NCBI RefSeq assembly: GCF_029227915.1
Contig: NC_079889.1
Location: forward strand, 1,426,001-1,490,000
Direction of reading: 5' to 3'
Origin: Hydractinia symbiolongicarpus
Taxonomy: Eukaryota > Cnidaria > Hydrozoa > Anthoathecata > Hydractiniidae
Length of the DNA stretch: 64,000 nucleotides
This document shows, one piece after another, positions 34,918 to 49,200 of the stretch. The first letter of the stretch is position 1; each line of letters starts with the position of its first letter. A program made the translations under genes and the position numbers. Under the pieces are notes generated by a model. The model was not told where the DNA came from and did no database searches. It worked only from the letters and a program-made list of their open reading frames with translations.

Positions 34918-37545
34918 CAACCTCGTCCCCAGGGCATCTTGTATCTTTTCTGACGCCGGGACGGCGTTACAAACATGGCCTTGGAGGAGGCTGGTCCGAT
35001 ATGAAACCTGATTGGAGCGAAAGTGATACATACTTATAGCGTCATACAAAACATTTTAGCGAGGCGACGAGTTTGACGAACAAGAGAAAGCTGTTCTTAT
35101 TTTAAAAAATGAAGGAAGAGCTATAAAATGTTTTTTCAATGTAAAAAATTTAATAAAAAGCATAACTGAGCAATAAAAGTACAAAAAAATACATTAAAAG
35201 TGTTACTGCTTACATGGAAATGTTCCAATAGCTGACAAAGTTCAATAACTCGAAAAGTAGCTAGCTAGCACACTATACCTAGCAAACTAGATAAGAACAA
35301 AAGAAAGAAATCAACTTGTTTCTAAGTGGCCAGGTTTAATTTGCAGCTTTATGTAGAGAATGACTTACATAACATTACTAGTTGAGAGGCCTAGTGCTGT
35401 CCATGTCCTTTATAGACAAAATAATTTTGCACAAAATGTCGAAAATGTTTTTTTTACAAAATATATATATATCATTACGTTTTAAATTATATTAGGTTGT
35501 GGTTAGCGGACATGTTTTATTGCTTTATACGTTTTACTTATGTTTTGGTTACCATAAGAAAATATAAAAAGACAGTAAGTTAACCATCAGACTCATTTTA
35601 TCATTGGCTGCATATTTACCCCACCTAATTCAAGAAAATTCAAAGTGCAATAACTTCAGTAAAAAAATAAAGTTTTTGACTTGAAACTTGTTATGGAGTA
35701 CTTTTCGACCGATTCGATTAGAGGTAATTTTACACGAGACATAAAAAAATGAACAGGCATTTTGAGGAAGAGAAAAGGATAGGAAGAATTTCCTAAACTG
35801 ATTCTTACTAGGCCTTTTTTAACAGGCTATGAAGAAATTTAAGAATATTAAACACAATCAAATTTTAAGTGGTCACATTTTGATTGAGCGCTCAATCTGA
35901 CATATGGTTAAATCCAGGATGTACTGAAGATAGTGGTAGATGTTGAACTGCTCACCACTGTGATATATTATGTCGAGAGTTTAATACTGATTACAAAGCA
36001 GTGAACATAAAAAAATACCAAAAAAGGTCTAAACCGGGTAGTATATATAGTGTCCCATAACTTCAGTAAAAATTAAAATTTTGACTTAAGATTTGGTATG
36101 ATATGGTTTTAAATTGGTTTGATGAAATTGAGCCAAAAAATAGTTCTATTATTCCAGAATTTAGCCCTTTTCAGAGACACTGATAAGCCGTTTTGACAGC
36201 ATATCAATTTTGACTAAGATACAGATAGGTTCAGAAAATTTTAAAAGCTTTTTTAACCTCAGATATAGGTCAGATAAGGTTCAACCTAAAATTATGCCAG
36301 TAAACGGAAAATTTATTTGCAAGAATATCTTTTTGCTGATATCTTTTTGTGACTGGATGCTCTTATGAAAATACTGAATTAATATTCACGGTTAGCTAGT
36401 TTGGCATTTTGAATATTTTCCAAGCAGAATGATAACAATAAACATAATAAGTATGTACAAATTAAAAAGCGTTTTTTTGAATAGCAGCAAAATTTAATGA
36501 GCTCTAAAAAGGGCGACTTTGTGGAACCTAATTTTGGTCCAAAACCCCCGAAAAAATATCCTGAAAAATTGTTTCCCTCAAATTTTTTTCTTTTAAGGTA
36601 GCAATACTTTGCTGTTGGTAAAGTCGTATACTTTTGAGGGAGCGGTACATGATACATGATTTGAATCGACAAAACAGATCACATGTAGACTTTCCGATTT
36701 TAACTTTTAAACCAGCATATGGCTTTTGATAAAATTTTTGGATTATTATGTTTTAAACAAAAAAACTTGTTTTTGTATATCTGTGTATGCAATGAAATGT
36801 GACCTTGTTGAGTGAAAAATAAAAAAAGCTGTAAGTCCACCATATTCAAATTCAGTTTCAGTTAATAAAATAATAATGAAAAAGCAACTTTGGAATTCAT
36901 ACAAAAATCATGGTCATCATATAAAAGTAGTAATGCAGACACAGATATGAACTTACAGTAAATAAGCCAAATTAGCCAAAATAAATAAAAAATATAAATG
37001 GTAATATAAAGTTAAATTTATGCCTAGCTATATTCAGTCAGGCACCTGAATAACTTGACCATTTGAAAATTATGTGGCCATATTTGCAACTTCTCTAAGT
37101 TGCAAATATGGTCAGGTGGGCAAATCATTTCCCAAATTTCCCTAGCTGCAAGTTTTGCGACCTAGTGCTTGCTAGCCAACCAATTCAGTAAAATACACAT
37201 AACTAAACTACTTGAATTCCTTCAAGTACACAGCAGCCTAAATAACATGATTGTATATTTATACATTTGGAAAACAATAAAGGGCAATATGCGAGCAGTC
37301 TTTGTCTTGCGTATGTGAGGAATCAAAACCAACTCGCCGCACATGTCTGTTACGTAAAACGCTGATCTCGCTTTACTCTGCAAGGTTATATATAAAACTT
37401 TAGTTCATTGAGACAAATCTCATTAAATATTACACACAGAAAAACTGAGTATTGGAGGGTCACGTGACGAGGCCTCCTCCAGGGCCATGTTTGTCTCGCC
37501 ATCCCGAGAGAAAAAAAGAGACAACAAGCGCTGGGAACAACGCTG
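34918..37545. mobile_element. Long element with imperfect inverted ends (CAACCTCG..CCCAGGG family)
   Basis: The left end (CAACCTCGTCCCCAGGG, then ACAAACATGGCCTTGGAGG at about 34970) matches the reverse of the right end (CCTCCAGGGCCATGTTTGTC at about 37477, CTGGGAACAACGCTG to 37545). By eye the ends are about 70% similar over 75 bases. The interior has no transposase. Two separate solitary insertions in opposite orientation is the alternative. Related ends occur at 40390, 40843-40922 and 57316-57390. Confidence 0.5.
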
Positions 37546-38685
37546 ATATTAAATGTATACATACCCATTCCTAATCTATGTGGATCGCTTTTGGTAATAG
37601 TCCGAAAGTTTTTGATTGAAGTAATTTTTATGGTTAAAAAAATGCTAAGATATTGAGAAAGGTGGAAATAAAGAATTTTAAGCAAGTTACACACATCATA
37701 GTGTCTTGTGTCTACACACGCGCTGTATTTACAATGAGGTATTAATCTGGTCCTCTTACAGTTTTTTCTACCATCAAAACTATTTCATCTACTAACATCC
37801 TCAGCTTAAGACATTAGCAACATAACATGTGGTAAAAGGTAATTTTATTTAGTAATATTCACTTGTTTTTGTTTTGAAGTGATTGTATCATAAGAACTCA
37901 GAAACATGGAAAAATACGTTTATTATTATTATTGAAGTTATAGAAACCATTGAAATTGTTTGCCCAAGATAGCCTTTTAAATCCTTATTGGTACTGCTAT
38001 CAACGAGGGTCCTGCAAAGGAGTATGGTGCATTTAAAACTCCTATTTAAGCTACGAAAGTCGTCCAATCACAGCAATCGCTTAACTGGAAAACTGCCTAA
38101 GTTATCAATCCTATTCTAATGCTGAACACTTTTATACTTAAATTGCCATCGACAGATTTTGAGGCCAATAACTCTATATGATTAAGCTACAATACTGATA
38201 TTTTAATCAAGCATCAGAATTTTGTCATTCATCACCGTCAAAGCCAATTAATCTTTCAATTTTTGTTATTCTACAACAGACCGTTTGTTAACATGCGTTA
38301 TGTGATATTCTACCGACCTTTCGTCACACACATACAGTTAACGACAAATCGTTCAATTCTTTACTTCGGAAGTAACATCTAATTAGGAAAAGGAACTCGG
38401 CACTCTTTTTAAATTAAAACAAAAACGAACTTTAAAGTGAAACTTAATAAAGCTTTTATTTGCAGTACCACATGTTCTAATGAAAAGAGTCATTCAATTG
38501 AGTAGCTACCAACATTTACAAAAAGAATTTCGTAAATAAGTTAAGGACGTAACATGTTCAATCAATGCCGCAAATTATCAGTCGTGACCCAACATGTATC
38601 ACATCTTTCTTTCAATACTATTTTAGAAACATATACAAAAAATGGATCAGTGTAGGTAGATTAAATGCTTTTTTAATGATAGAAA
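37546..38685. other. Non-coding stretch
   Basis: No gene or element could be supported here. Confidence 0.5.
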
Positions 38686-38829
38686 CTAGAATTTAGCCCG
38701 TGCCTGTCTCACATATATTGCATATGCTATTTTGTGCATCATTTAAAACAACCTCAACTTCGTGGATAGAAAGAAAAACTAGCAGGCCGGCAGACAGGCA
38801 GAAAGACAGGCAGGCTATCATTATAGAGA
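38686..38829 (-). mobile_element. Short Helitron fragment (144 bp)
   Basis: On the minus strand it starts TCTCTATAATGATAGCC, carries a CTGTCTTTCTGCCTGTCTGCC tract and ends CTAG/T-like at 38689-38686. The 3' hairpin is degraded. Confidence 0.55.
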
Positions 38830-39690
38830 TTACGAGCAGTATAGGAAGTTGCAATTGTATTGCGAAATTGTACATCTCATTTTCTGAAAATTCGTTAGAA
38901 AATGTTGCAAAAAAATAAACAGAAAAACAAAAAATAGCAATTAGAACAAAAAATTAGTGAAAGAAGCAAAATGAAACACTCCCATAATGTTTACATAACT
39001 TATGTCCTGCGATACCCGCCTTTACCATTTTCATATTCAATTACCTTTCTATCCTTGTTTAAAAATGGGCACTCCACTTTGGTTAGAAAACAAAGTTATA
39101 AAATCAACAAGAAAAAAAACATTAGAATCAACATACCCATTTCACAAAATTCTCAATAACTGTTTTTTCGACAACTCTACTTTACAAAATTCTAATTTAC
39201 ATTTAAACAGATGTTATAATAAAAATAACACGTGTAAGTTATGTAAGGGTCTTGAATTGAACAATAATTGCGTATTGTGAATTTCTTGCTTAACCATGTG
39301 TACACATCAAATTAACGAGACAGATTTTTTTTTCAAATAATATTTTTCAATAATTTGCACCTGAAGGTGTATTTTTTTGTTTTGCAAGTAACATAATGTT
39401 GATAGACGTGTTTAACATAGGAGAGTCAATTCACACTATGTCATTTTTGTGACAATATTTCTATGTTCTTGTCAAACTGGATTACAGTTTAATTGCTGCA
39501 TTTGTTTCTTGATATCTCCTCACAAGATGACAAGCATACTATGACCCTACACTGATTTGAAAATGAGTTAGGACTTCTTTACACACAGAGTCTTGGGTGA
39601 ATTTGAATAATTTCGCCCTCCCAGGTTTTTATATTAAAAACTTTCGGTCAACTTTCATAGCTGGTCAAAGATACGACGTACGTTGACGCA
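38830..39690. other. Non-coding stretch
   Basis: AT-rich. Overlapping short frames on the plus strand at 38971-39280 show no recognisable family and no splice context. Confidence 0.45.
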
Positions 39691-39699
39691 GAGGCGTGA

Positions 39700-40052
39700 T
39701 TGTAATATATGTAACTATCGTAATATTTGTAACTGTCGTAACATTTTTATTTGTCGTAACTCATCTAACTATCGTAACATGTCTAACTATCGTAACATTT
39801 CTAACTATCGTAACATATCTAAGTATCGTAACATATCTAACTATCGTAACATACCTAACTATCGTAACATTTCCAACTATCGTAACATATCTAACTGTCG
39901 CAACATATCTAACTATCGTAACATGTCTAACTATCGTAACATATCTAACTGTCGCAACATATCTAACTATCGTAACATGTCTAACTATCGTAACATATCT
40001 AACTATCGTAACATATCTAACTATCGTAACTTATCTAACCGTCGTAACATAA
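39700..40052. repeat. 18-bp minisatellite, about 19 units
   Basis: The unit is TAACTATCGTAACATATC, itself two 9-mers beginning TAAC. Most units differ at only a few positions (CATATC, CATGTC, CATTTC; CTATCG, CTGTCG). Because 18 is divisible by 3, two plus-strand frames stay open and would give NYRNIS or TIVTYL repeats. With no start context or flanking exons, these are repeat artefacts. Confidence 0.9.
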
Positions 40053-40842
40053 ACGAATCGCCATTTAGATAAAACTTCTTCTATTTTTCAACGAAAAATA
40101 CTAACAATGTCTAAGGGGCTAAAAACAACTTTCAAACACACGTAAAAACTGAAATGAAACATACCCATTTCAGAAAAACTTTGATGGCTTTATCGATAGC
40201 AAAATTGGCTTTGATTCATTTTTATTTAAGTTGAAACAGATGTTATACTAACAACAAAGAACGAAAAACACAATTAAGGAATGGAATAATGAAGGTTCAA
40301 ATTGAAAAACAATTAAAAATTATGTTTATTTTTACATTTCACTTTTAAATACTGTTATCAACTAAAAGTGAGTGCATCAAATATTAATAAGCAACTTAAT
40401 CCCCAGAGCTTTCTGCTTATGCCAGCGGCCCTGGTATTTCCAACAGGAGGACCATTTTTCTCCTATTTTTTATGTTTTTTTTTATTTAAGTCTGAATACT
40501 GAAATTTTGGTATTGTTAAAAAAATAAGCACTTGGGACAATCGTACGGAAAAAAATTATTAGATTTCATGGTGCATTTCCAAAAATTCTTTACCGATGTG
40601 TGGTTTTACTATGGAAACATGGCCTTAACATGTAACGGTTACTTTACACCATGTCGTAATTTTTATTCAACGAGATTAGTGTCTAAATGAAATAAAAGTA
40701 ATTAATAAGTACATTACCAGATTATTTACAGAGCTTTGGAAGTAAGAACAACTTGTAAAATATTATTTATATTACAGGCAAATCTAACATTATTGTTTGT
40801 GACATCCGCTGGTACTCATATTGGGCTCATATGCCATTTGTA
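40053..40842. other. Non-coding stretch with one repeat fragment
   Basis: No gene. At about 40390-40465 a fragment (GCAACTTAATCCCCAGAGC, later CGGCCCTGG) resembles the left end of the element at 34918. Confidence 0.4.
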
Positions 40843-41003
40843 GCAACCTTGATCCCAGGACCTGTAGCGTATCCAACGTATGAGGATATCTAAAAATGCT
40901 ACAGGCCCTGGGTTCGAGGTTGTCATTCGTAGGTGCTCGTATGTGACTCGTATGGTATTCGTGTACTCAAATGTGACCAGCGTCCAAGCTCGATCCCAGG
41001 ACC
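40843..41003. repeat. Palindromic foldback of the CAACCTCG..CCCAGG family
   Basis: The arm 40843-40867 (GCAACCTTGATCCCAGGACC and on) pairs with 40898-40922 (GGCCCTGGGTTCGAGGTTG) across about 30 bases. A third related block, GCTCGATCCCAGGACC, sits at 40988-41003. Non-coding. Confidence 0.65.
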
Positions 41004-41690
41004 TTTTAAGCACCGTTGAGAAGAAAATAGTCCTGGGGGACGGGGTTGACCTGCGTGCACCTTGTGCGTAGCGCATGTAGAAGGAGCCCTTTCGTTTCTT
41101 CTTGTTCAAAAACAAAAGTTGTAAAACTAATAAGCCAAAAAAAGCTACTTTATCATCACACATTGCATAACTAGCTGAAATTGCAGTCGGAAACTTTTAT
41201 TTTCTGGTACGTCCCTCTCTGTTCCATTACTTCAGGCTGCTTTTCACTTTAAGAACATTTTTTCGCCAGCTTCACTTCTGTCATATACTGGCCCGTTCCT
41301 GTCCAGTTAGAGTAGAAACCAACTCTATCAACATGATGAGAATCACGTCCATGAGTTGTTGGCAATGGGAGAACGCAAATATCTTCACAACAGAGTTTGG
41401 TTTCTACACAGTGGTTTAATATAGGGAAAGTCTCTAATAATTGTGGAAGTCTTTTATTATTTAAATAACGTTCTAAAAGGTGTTATTGAAATAAAAAAAA
41501 TGAAAAAATCACACATTAATACAGTAGCTCTTTTTTGAGGGAAAAATTTAAAAAAGCAATTTTTTTGCTGGGTTAACATCGGCGATGGAGCGCGGCGTGA
41601 AAAACAAAAACAAAAAGGGCTGCAAAAACGAAAGTTAAAACAAAGCGAGCTGTGTGGTTGTGGTTTACAGCTATCCAGGACACTTAAAGG

Positions 41691-44600
41691 ATGAATTCTG
41701 TGCTAAAATCTCGAACGCACGTGTTTCGACAGGTCAGTCGAACGTTATTTTTGTTATTTGTACATGTGTATTTTTTTTAAAATTGAGTACGTAGACAAAG
41801 CTTTACCATGCATGCACAAGTATTTCTTTTTTTGGACTTTATGATTTGCCATAAACCAGTCAGGGTACAAATACGGTGACCTAACATCATCTAGAATTAG
41901 GCAACAAGCTATAGACTTTTGTCCTAACCAGTTAAAATGAGCATTAAATACTCTAGGACTCTCCATCTAAGCGATGGTCCCTCCTGGAAATAATAAACAG
42001 GGTATATCCCTCGATATTTGTGAGGCTAGCCATGTAAAATATTGACATCTAAAAGCTTTAAAAAAGTGAGAAATAATCACAACCGAAAATGTAAATGTAG
42101 CTAGAGCTAGTTAGCTAAATGAGTTTAATGGGCTGGTTGTCTGACCAACTGACCAACTTATTCACATAAAAAACCCAGGTTGGGAAGTCGGAAAAAATCT
42201 GAAAAAAATTTCAATGCATGAGTATGGACAAAGCTTCCAAACTCAATTTTCTATTGTAATATTTTTACATCTGCCCAATCGAAGCCCAGTTTGAATCAAT
42301 TTTTAGTGGTTTCAAAACCTGGCACCTGTGCTCTCTCTTCAAGTCCTCCTTTCCACCAATTATTATATCTTATTAAGCATTAAAAGTCCTGAAAATAGGA
42401 TTGGGTGGGGAAAATTGTTTTATGGTTTTATGAATTTACTCTTTACAATCTAAAAATCCCATAAACAAATCTAACCACCCACTGACAAATAGAAAGAAAG
42501 AAAATTATGTATGATTTAGATGGCTAGCCTCAGAAATATTGAGGGATATATAGGGAGTCCTGAGTATTTAATGCTCATTTTAGGTGTGAGAGTTTTAACT
42601 ACTAAGCTACACAACTACAATCTGACTGGTTTTTGCAAGGACTTTAGGGAAAACTAAAGTTGCCTTGAAAAAAAGTATTTAAATGAGTATTTTAAAACTT
42701 CTAAGCATTTCAAAATCGCAAATTTGCAGGATAAAAGGTTATTGACGAAAACACATTTTGCGTAAATTTTTTCTCATGTTCGTTATCTCATGTTCGTTAG
42801 AGATACTAGGAATATGTGCAAATATATAACTAGTTGATAAGGTTATAATGATTTTTGATGACGTCATCAACCCGTCCATTCCAAAACGGGGACCCAGGTT
42901 TGAGAAAATTACCCAAATTGGTCCTAGGTGGTCCCTAGTTACCCACACGGTAAAAAATCATTGATGTCACCACCTCGTTTCCAAGTTATTTGGCCTTAAA
43001 GTTTTAAGTGCAATGTAATGGATTCATTAATTTAGTATAGGATATTGACATTAAAGTAGTGTTATTGACGTCGCGCTGTAACGTCATAAAATTTAACATC
43101 CGAGACATACTTTTTTCGGCGGCTTCAAAGAATATTTCAGCGAAATCAAAGAAAAATGACGATATCCACTATGACCGACACAAACACTCTGTATTATTAT
43201 ATAAGAAGCTAAAGTTAAGGCTGCACATAAAACACAATTACCTCTTACTTTTTAGTTATTTGATGCTGAATCATGGACGTTTACATATCTTCTTGGTTGT
43301 GCGATCAAGAAAGAAGCTATTTTGGTGGATCCAGTGGATACTCAGGTTGCTTACTACTATCAGTATAATGTTGTTGTTGGAATCTTTGTGAAATCTCAGT
43401 TAAAGGACTTCACTTGTCTCATAAACCTTTAAAATGTGAAAGTTGTGGAAAAAATCTCAAATGTTTTTGCAACTAAAATTTAATATTCAAATTATGGAAT
43501 TTTCCGGGGTTTTTTTAAAATTAATGAAAAAAACTAAAAATATGTTTTTATGTAATAAAAACATTTTTACATATCACTTAAACAACATGGTATTAAAAAA
43601 TTTAAACTTCCTCTTTTTTGTCCACATTGTGGTACCAAAAAGCGATAATTATATAAACATCAATAAACACTGTCGTTGTCGTACAAAAGCCAACTTGGTT
43701 TGTACATATTTTGATTTGTGACATCACACGCCGTACATAGCTCAACAAGATTTGTATTTAAGAACATTTAAGTAAAGAGTTCACAGCTTCTTATGCTCAC
43801 GAACCAGAATATACCAAGGAAGAATTGAGTGACAAAGCAAACCAGTGTAAAGTTTGCACTGTTGAAAATGTAAAAATTATTTTGTTCTTTCAAGCTTCAG
43901 CAAGTGCTTGATACATTGTTTGTGCAAAGAAACTCAATGACTTTTTTACATTATGTTTAAACAAAGTGATGTTAGAAACTTACGTATGTTCTTCAATGTT
44001 GTAGCAAAGATAATTGCGAAAAATTTATTTAACATTGGAAAAAAGGTAAAGAAATAATGCTAACTTGTTAAATGCTAAAACCAAAAAGCATCTGTTTAGG
44101 AATCATTGTGTACAATCTTTCTGCCTTTTAAATGTTTTATATTGTGCAAATTCTAGAAGATGAAATGAAAAAACTTGTCTTAAAAGATGTTTTTATACAC
44201 AAAAATAAAGAAAAAGTTTCATACACATAAAACTTATAATTTTTATCCACAATCTTATATCTTTTTGAGCTATGTAGTGTGACGTCACAAATCAACAAGT
44301 TGAGTTTTGTTTAATAATGGTGTAGACTGTTTATAATTATCGCTTTTTTGGGGGATAAAATTGGGACATAAAAAATTAAAAATTAAAATGACAGGTGTTT
44401 TAGTTTTTTCTAGGTTAATGTAAGTTAAAAGTACTTCTCATGCAATTTTAAATGTTATATATAATAAATGTATAATGCATAGTGATGTTTGGGTTGTCTT
44501 TTCACAATATATAAATACTAAAACTAGTTTTATCTTATCTTTTGTGTACAACTTTACTTACTAAAACCGTAGGTTGAACGAGATTTAAAATTGTTGAAAG

Positions 44601-46255
44601 AGCTAGATCTCACTTTGAAATATGCTGGTAAGTTTTTGTGTTGTTTCTATTATCATGGGTGATATTTGCTTTGAATATGCAGCTTTCAGTGTATATATAA
44701 TAGTTTTATTACCAACAGCTAATGTGTGACCATGCATTAAAACAAAGGGTGTGTAAGGTTCACCAAACTGATTACCTTGCTGTAGAACTAAATGTATGAT
44801 ATTTTGATGTAAAGTGTAGCAATGTGTATTACACTGAAAATTCAATTTATGGAGCACTATTTTGTAATTTGGTTTTTGTGAATTAGTTATTAATTTTTAG
44901 GTCAGAATTAGGATGACTATCTATGTCTTATTCATAAATAATATGCATTACATATAGCTATCTAGAAATTAATGTCTTACTTTGTCAATGTGACATAAGC
45001 CGTGTTAGTACATTAACCTCAGGCATTGGTTTTAGTTCATATAGAGAAGACAGTAGCTTAAAGGTAAATATTTATTGCAGAAGGAATTTTTGCAAAACTT
45101 TTTTTTTGCAGATGAGTTTTCAGTATTAATTTTTGCGGATGCCAAAGATTTAGTATATATATAATTTTAGTAGGCATTAGTCTTTTTCCTACATTGCTAT
45201 TTTCAAAGGAGCAGCAAAAAAACAATGGCTTTGATCCTACAGAAAATTGAAGTACAAAAAATAAAATAAAAAAATAGGTATAATTAAATATTTCAGGTCA
45301 CAAGAAATGGGAAATTTTGCCAAAGAATTATTTGCAGATGACCGATTTATATTTTTTTTGCAGAACTCCTTTTTGTGGATTGGAGAGAAATTTGTAAAAA
45401 TTTGCAAATAATTTGTACCCTTTTAGGCTATAACTTTCTATTACCATACCCATTTTTATAATTGTGCAAGTTTAAGTTGACACATGAAACGCCATGGGGT
45501 AATAAATTTTTAGGTTGTGGTTTCTAGAAATTTGATTTGTTTTAGTGAATACGCATTGTCATGCCGATCACGTGACAGGAAGTGGAATTTTAAAAACAAT
45601 GACAGCTTGCAAAAGTATGATTGGTAAAAATGCTGGAGCTGCTGCGGATATTCTATTAGATGATGGAGATAAAATAACTTATGGAGATAGTGTACGTTGG
45701 AAATTTTAAGTGTTACCTCTGTTCAGAAAACAGAATTCTGTGAGATTATTTTCCAAATCCTGTATAACTTAAAAATTTCCCAGTGAAAAGGGTTCTGTTG
45801 AGAAAAATAGGGGTGTTGTTGTAAAAGGGTGGGGTTGCTCTATATCCCAAAGCAAATTATTGCTTCTTGGATTACTTACTTCAAGTAAAACACATCACTT
45901 AATTTAGCTTTAATACAGGAATTTCTCACTTTTAGTTTGCAGGCAGTTTTTATTTCTTTGTTTTCAAAGTTACATCCTGTTAATTCATTAATATATCTAA
46001 ATTCGTGTTTCTGCCTGTCAAAATCTATTAGAAAAAATCATTTGAAGTTGACAATTGTGAGACGATTCAATAAACGCAGTAAACTAAGCTTGTGGCAATT
46101 TTTACAATTGGCAATGTTAGAAAATTAGAGAGACTTATCTAGGCTATGAAAGGCACGCAAAGTAGACAAAATGTAATTTGGTAGAGGTTTTTCTCACTAT
46201 CAATATCTAACAAAATACGACGTTGTTTAAGTTCCATATGATCACGTTTTGATGG

Positions 46256-46289
<34 letters not shown>

Positions 46290-49200
46290 TCTTGGCTTAA
46301 CGTCCGTTTTTCGTGCTAACATGGGTTGGACGGGGTATATTAATGGCCCTCTTCCAATCTGATCTAGACTGTGTTAGATCTAAACTCAACTTCCTCTGTA
46401 TCATGTCTGTCCTTATAACCTCCTGCCATGTCTTTCTCGGTCTGCCTCTGGGTTTTGCTCCAGGAACTATTAAGTCTCTGCACTTCCTTACCCAATTATC
46501 CATCTCCATTCTTTCCTAGTACCTAAGCCAATTCAATCTTCTTACCAGGATAACATCTTTAATTCTACGGATACCTTGGTTTTAGAAGAAAATATGCCGT
46601 CGTTCAGGCTCCATACGTTTGCGTTTTGGTGCGCGTTTTGATGTAGCGAAACAAACTTTGTTGTTATCTTTTGAAGATGTGTTATGTGATATATTTTGTG
46701 TTTCAAAAAACATTTATCCTCAAAATCTCCAGTGCACTCCTCCTCACCATCACAACAGTAACAAGGCTTACGTTACTCCACCCTAACTCAAATACTATAT
46801 CATATGAAGATTTTTATTTTTTCAAAAAAGGTCTGTAAACGGGGTGTTCTCATTTGTCAAAATAAAGGTCTGAAAATAGGATATGTACAGGCTAAAAAAT
46901 GTAAAATAATTGTTTAGAAATAATAAAACATGACACACAGTGCTTATAAATGTTTTCTTTTCTGTCCATATTTACAGAGTATTGAAGCTATATCAACTCC
47001 TGGACATACCAACGGTAAATCTATTTTTTAAATAATATTCTTTTGTTTCTGTTTTTCTATTTAAAACTTTACATGTTTTACCATATTAGACAAAAGTTAA
47101 CCTGATTTTGCAGGAATTAACGTGAATATTTTATAAGATTAGTTCGTCATAATGTTTTGTAACGACACACATAATCTCTTTCTAACAAGAATTCTTTGAC
47201 TTCGATCCTTTGTAACTTGAACCAATCTATGCGAAAAGAAAATTGTACATCATTAAGAAATTATATGGTTTAGCTTCTTTTGTAGCGTGGCCTTGTGGTT
47301 ATGGAGTTCGCTTTGTAATCACAAGGTCCGTGGTTCGGTCCACAGCGCGGGCATGTTTAGCAAGTGTATTCACCACAGCTACGGGTCAACCCATGCCATG
47401 TGAGGGAAATTGGGTAGGTACTGCCGGTGTATACTTAATGTATAAATCCGAACACAGGGCCCACATTGATAACAGTGTTTCCAACAATGAAGTGGCAATA
47501 TCCTGTATAAATATTCTGAATAAAAGCTATATTTTTCCTTTTATTAATAATTTTATATTGACAGCAAATTTTTAAAGGAAACCTACCTAATTCTGTCGTA
47601 TTGTTGTATTATAATACGAAAAGGAAAAATATAAAAAAATTTACATACCTAAGTATTAACCAGTGTTTTAAATTTTTTGTTTAGGTTGTTTCTCTTATGT
47701 CCACCATCAGGAAAGATTTGCATTGACTGGCGATGCATTGTTGATTAGAGCTTGTGGAAGAACAGATTTCCAAGAAGGTATATATTAGTTATTCTTTCAG
47801 AAAGCTGGACCCAATCTATGTATTCAAAGTCTTTCGTTTCACTTTCTTAAAAAGTTTTTAGTTTGATATGCACTCAATTCAAATCATTGTTGCAAAACAA
47901 CTCAACTACATCTAATGTTTAGCATGACGTTGAGTTTCTTCAATGGGTTATTTTTTTAGCAAATTTTAACTTTCGCGGTGTTTTTTTTTTAATGTAAAGC
48001 TTCAGTATTTAAGCATGTGCGAATATTTTTTTAACATTTTTTTTATGTGTAAGAAAAAATGTGTCGGTCATAAATTTGGTGGTGAAAGTTTTCGTCATCT
48101 AGCAAAAAATGTGTCTTCATTTTTAACCAACCAAATATATTTTTAAATGTTATGTTAGTTCTTTAATTTTTTTAACACAACCCAACTCTTTCTTTGCTCT
48201 ATTTGACGTTTGTTCGTCATCAACGTTTGCTTTAACTGCGGGATTTTCTTCTTCCATGTTGCTCACCATTTCGATGTCATTCAAGGTGACTTTTCAATAC
48301 AAGATTCTATAACCCATTTTTAAAATTTGGTCTTTTGGCGTATTTTATGCAAAATATCACAATTTTTGAATTTAATAAAAAAATAAATTTAGATAAGTCA
48401 GATAATAGAAATAGATAAACTAGCCAATAAGGCCCGAAGAACAGTGAAAAAAAAATCGGGTTGTATAAGAAATTTTAATGACGGCAGCAGTGCATGTAAA
48501 ATAAAAATGCTTACCCGTCGCCTCTCTTGTATAAAGCTTCAAACTGATCAAAATAATGTATAGGATGATGTGATTTTGCCGAACGGTTAGGGAGATTTCG
48601 GGGTTAAAAAAATTGATGACGTCAGCAAACACCCGCCAATGTACAAAAATTGTTTTAGAAATTTGTTTGAAAGTTACTGTCATTGCATGGAGCTTGGGAA
48701 GCTTATTAAAAAAATGTATAGGATCATATGCTTTTGAAGAGATAAAGTATTTTTTGATGACTTTATCAACCCTTCTGTTCCAAAACGGATAGGTTGACCC
48801 AGCCTTAAGAAATTGGTCGCATTTGGGTCCCAGATAAATATTTTTATGACGTTCCGAAACGGATTCGGAGATCTAAATTTGGGAAACTTACCCAATTTAG
48901 TCCCAGGTTGTCACCAATGCAGTGAAAAATGACTGACGTCACCATCTTTTTTCTAAGTTATTTGGCATTTAAGTTAGACCTGCATTGTAATGGCTTAATT
49001 AGTTTAAGTTTAAGCTTTTGACTTTAAATCAAGTTTGTTGGTGTCGTTACATTCATATTTTTCGATTAACAATTGCGACATGTATTTTCGGCCACATCAA
49101 AGGAAAATGAACACATCCACTTTGCCTGTGACAGACAGACAGAAGTAGGATGTCAATATTGGACGATGACAAATACTCGTGGGCTAAAAATATTCGTCGA

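Noticed and set aside
39700-40052. CRISPR-like array
   Set aside because: The repeats are contiguous 18-mers with no unique spacers, and the DNA is animal. It is a minisatellite.
39683-40072. Two long plus-strand frames (129 and 118 codons) over the 18-bp repeat
   Set aside because: They are open only because the repeat unit is a multiple of three and lacks stops. There is no start context, splice context or non-repeat coding sequence.
41268-41290. Alternative ETHE1 first exon ending TTTTTTCGCCAG
   Set aside because: It would encode FFRQ, but no GT donor follows (CAGCTTC) and no ATG leads into it. The exon at 41691-41732 has an ATG, the same FRQ ending and a GTCAGT donor.
46297-46509. Independent 70-aa gene
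   Set aside because: It is the C-terminal tail of a non-LTR retrotransposon. The same frame continues upstream through a TAG into more LINE-like sequence.
47284-47353. Functional tRNA gene
   Set aside because: A- and B-box-like motifs are present, but the acceptor stem does not pair properly and a SINE body follows.
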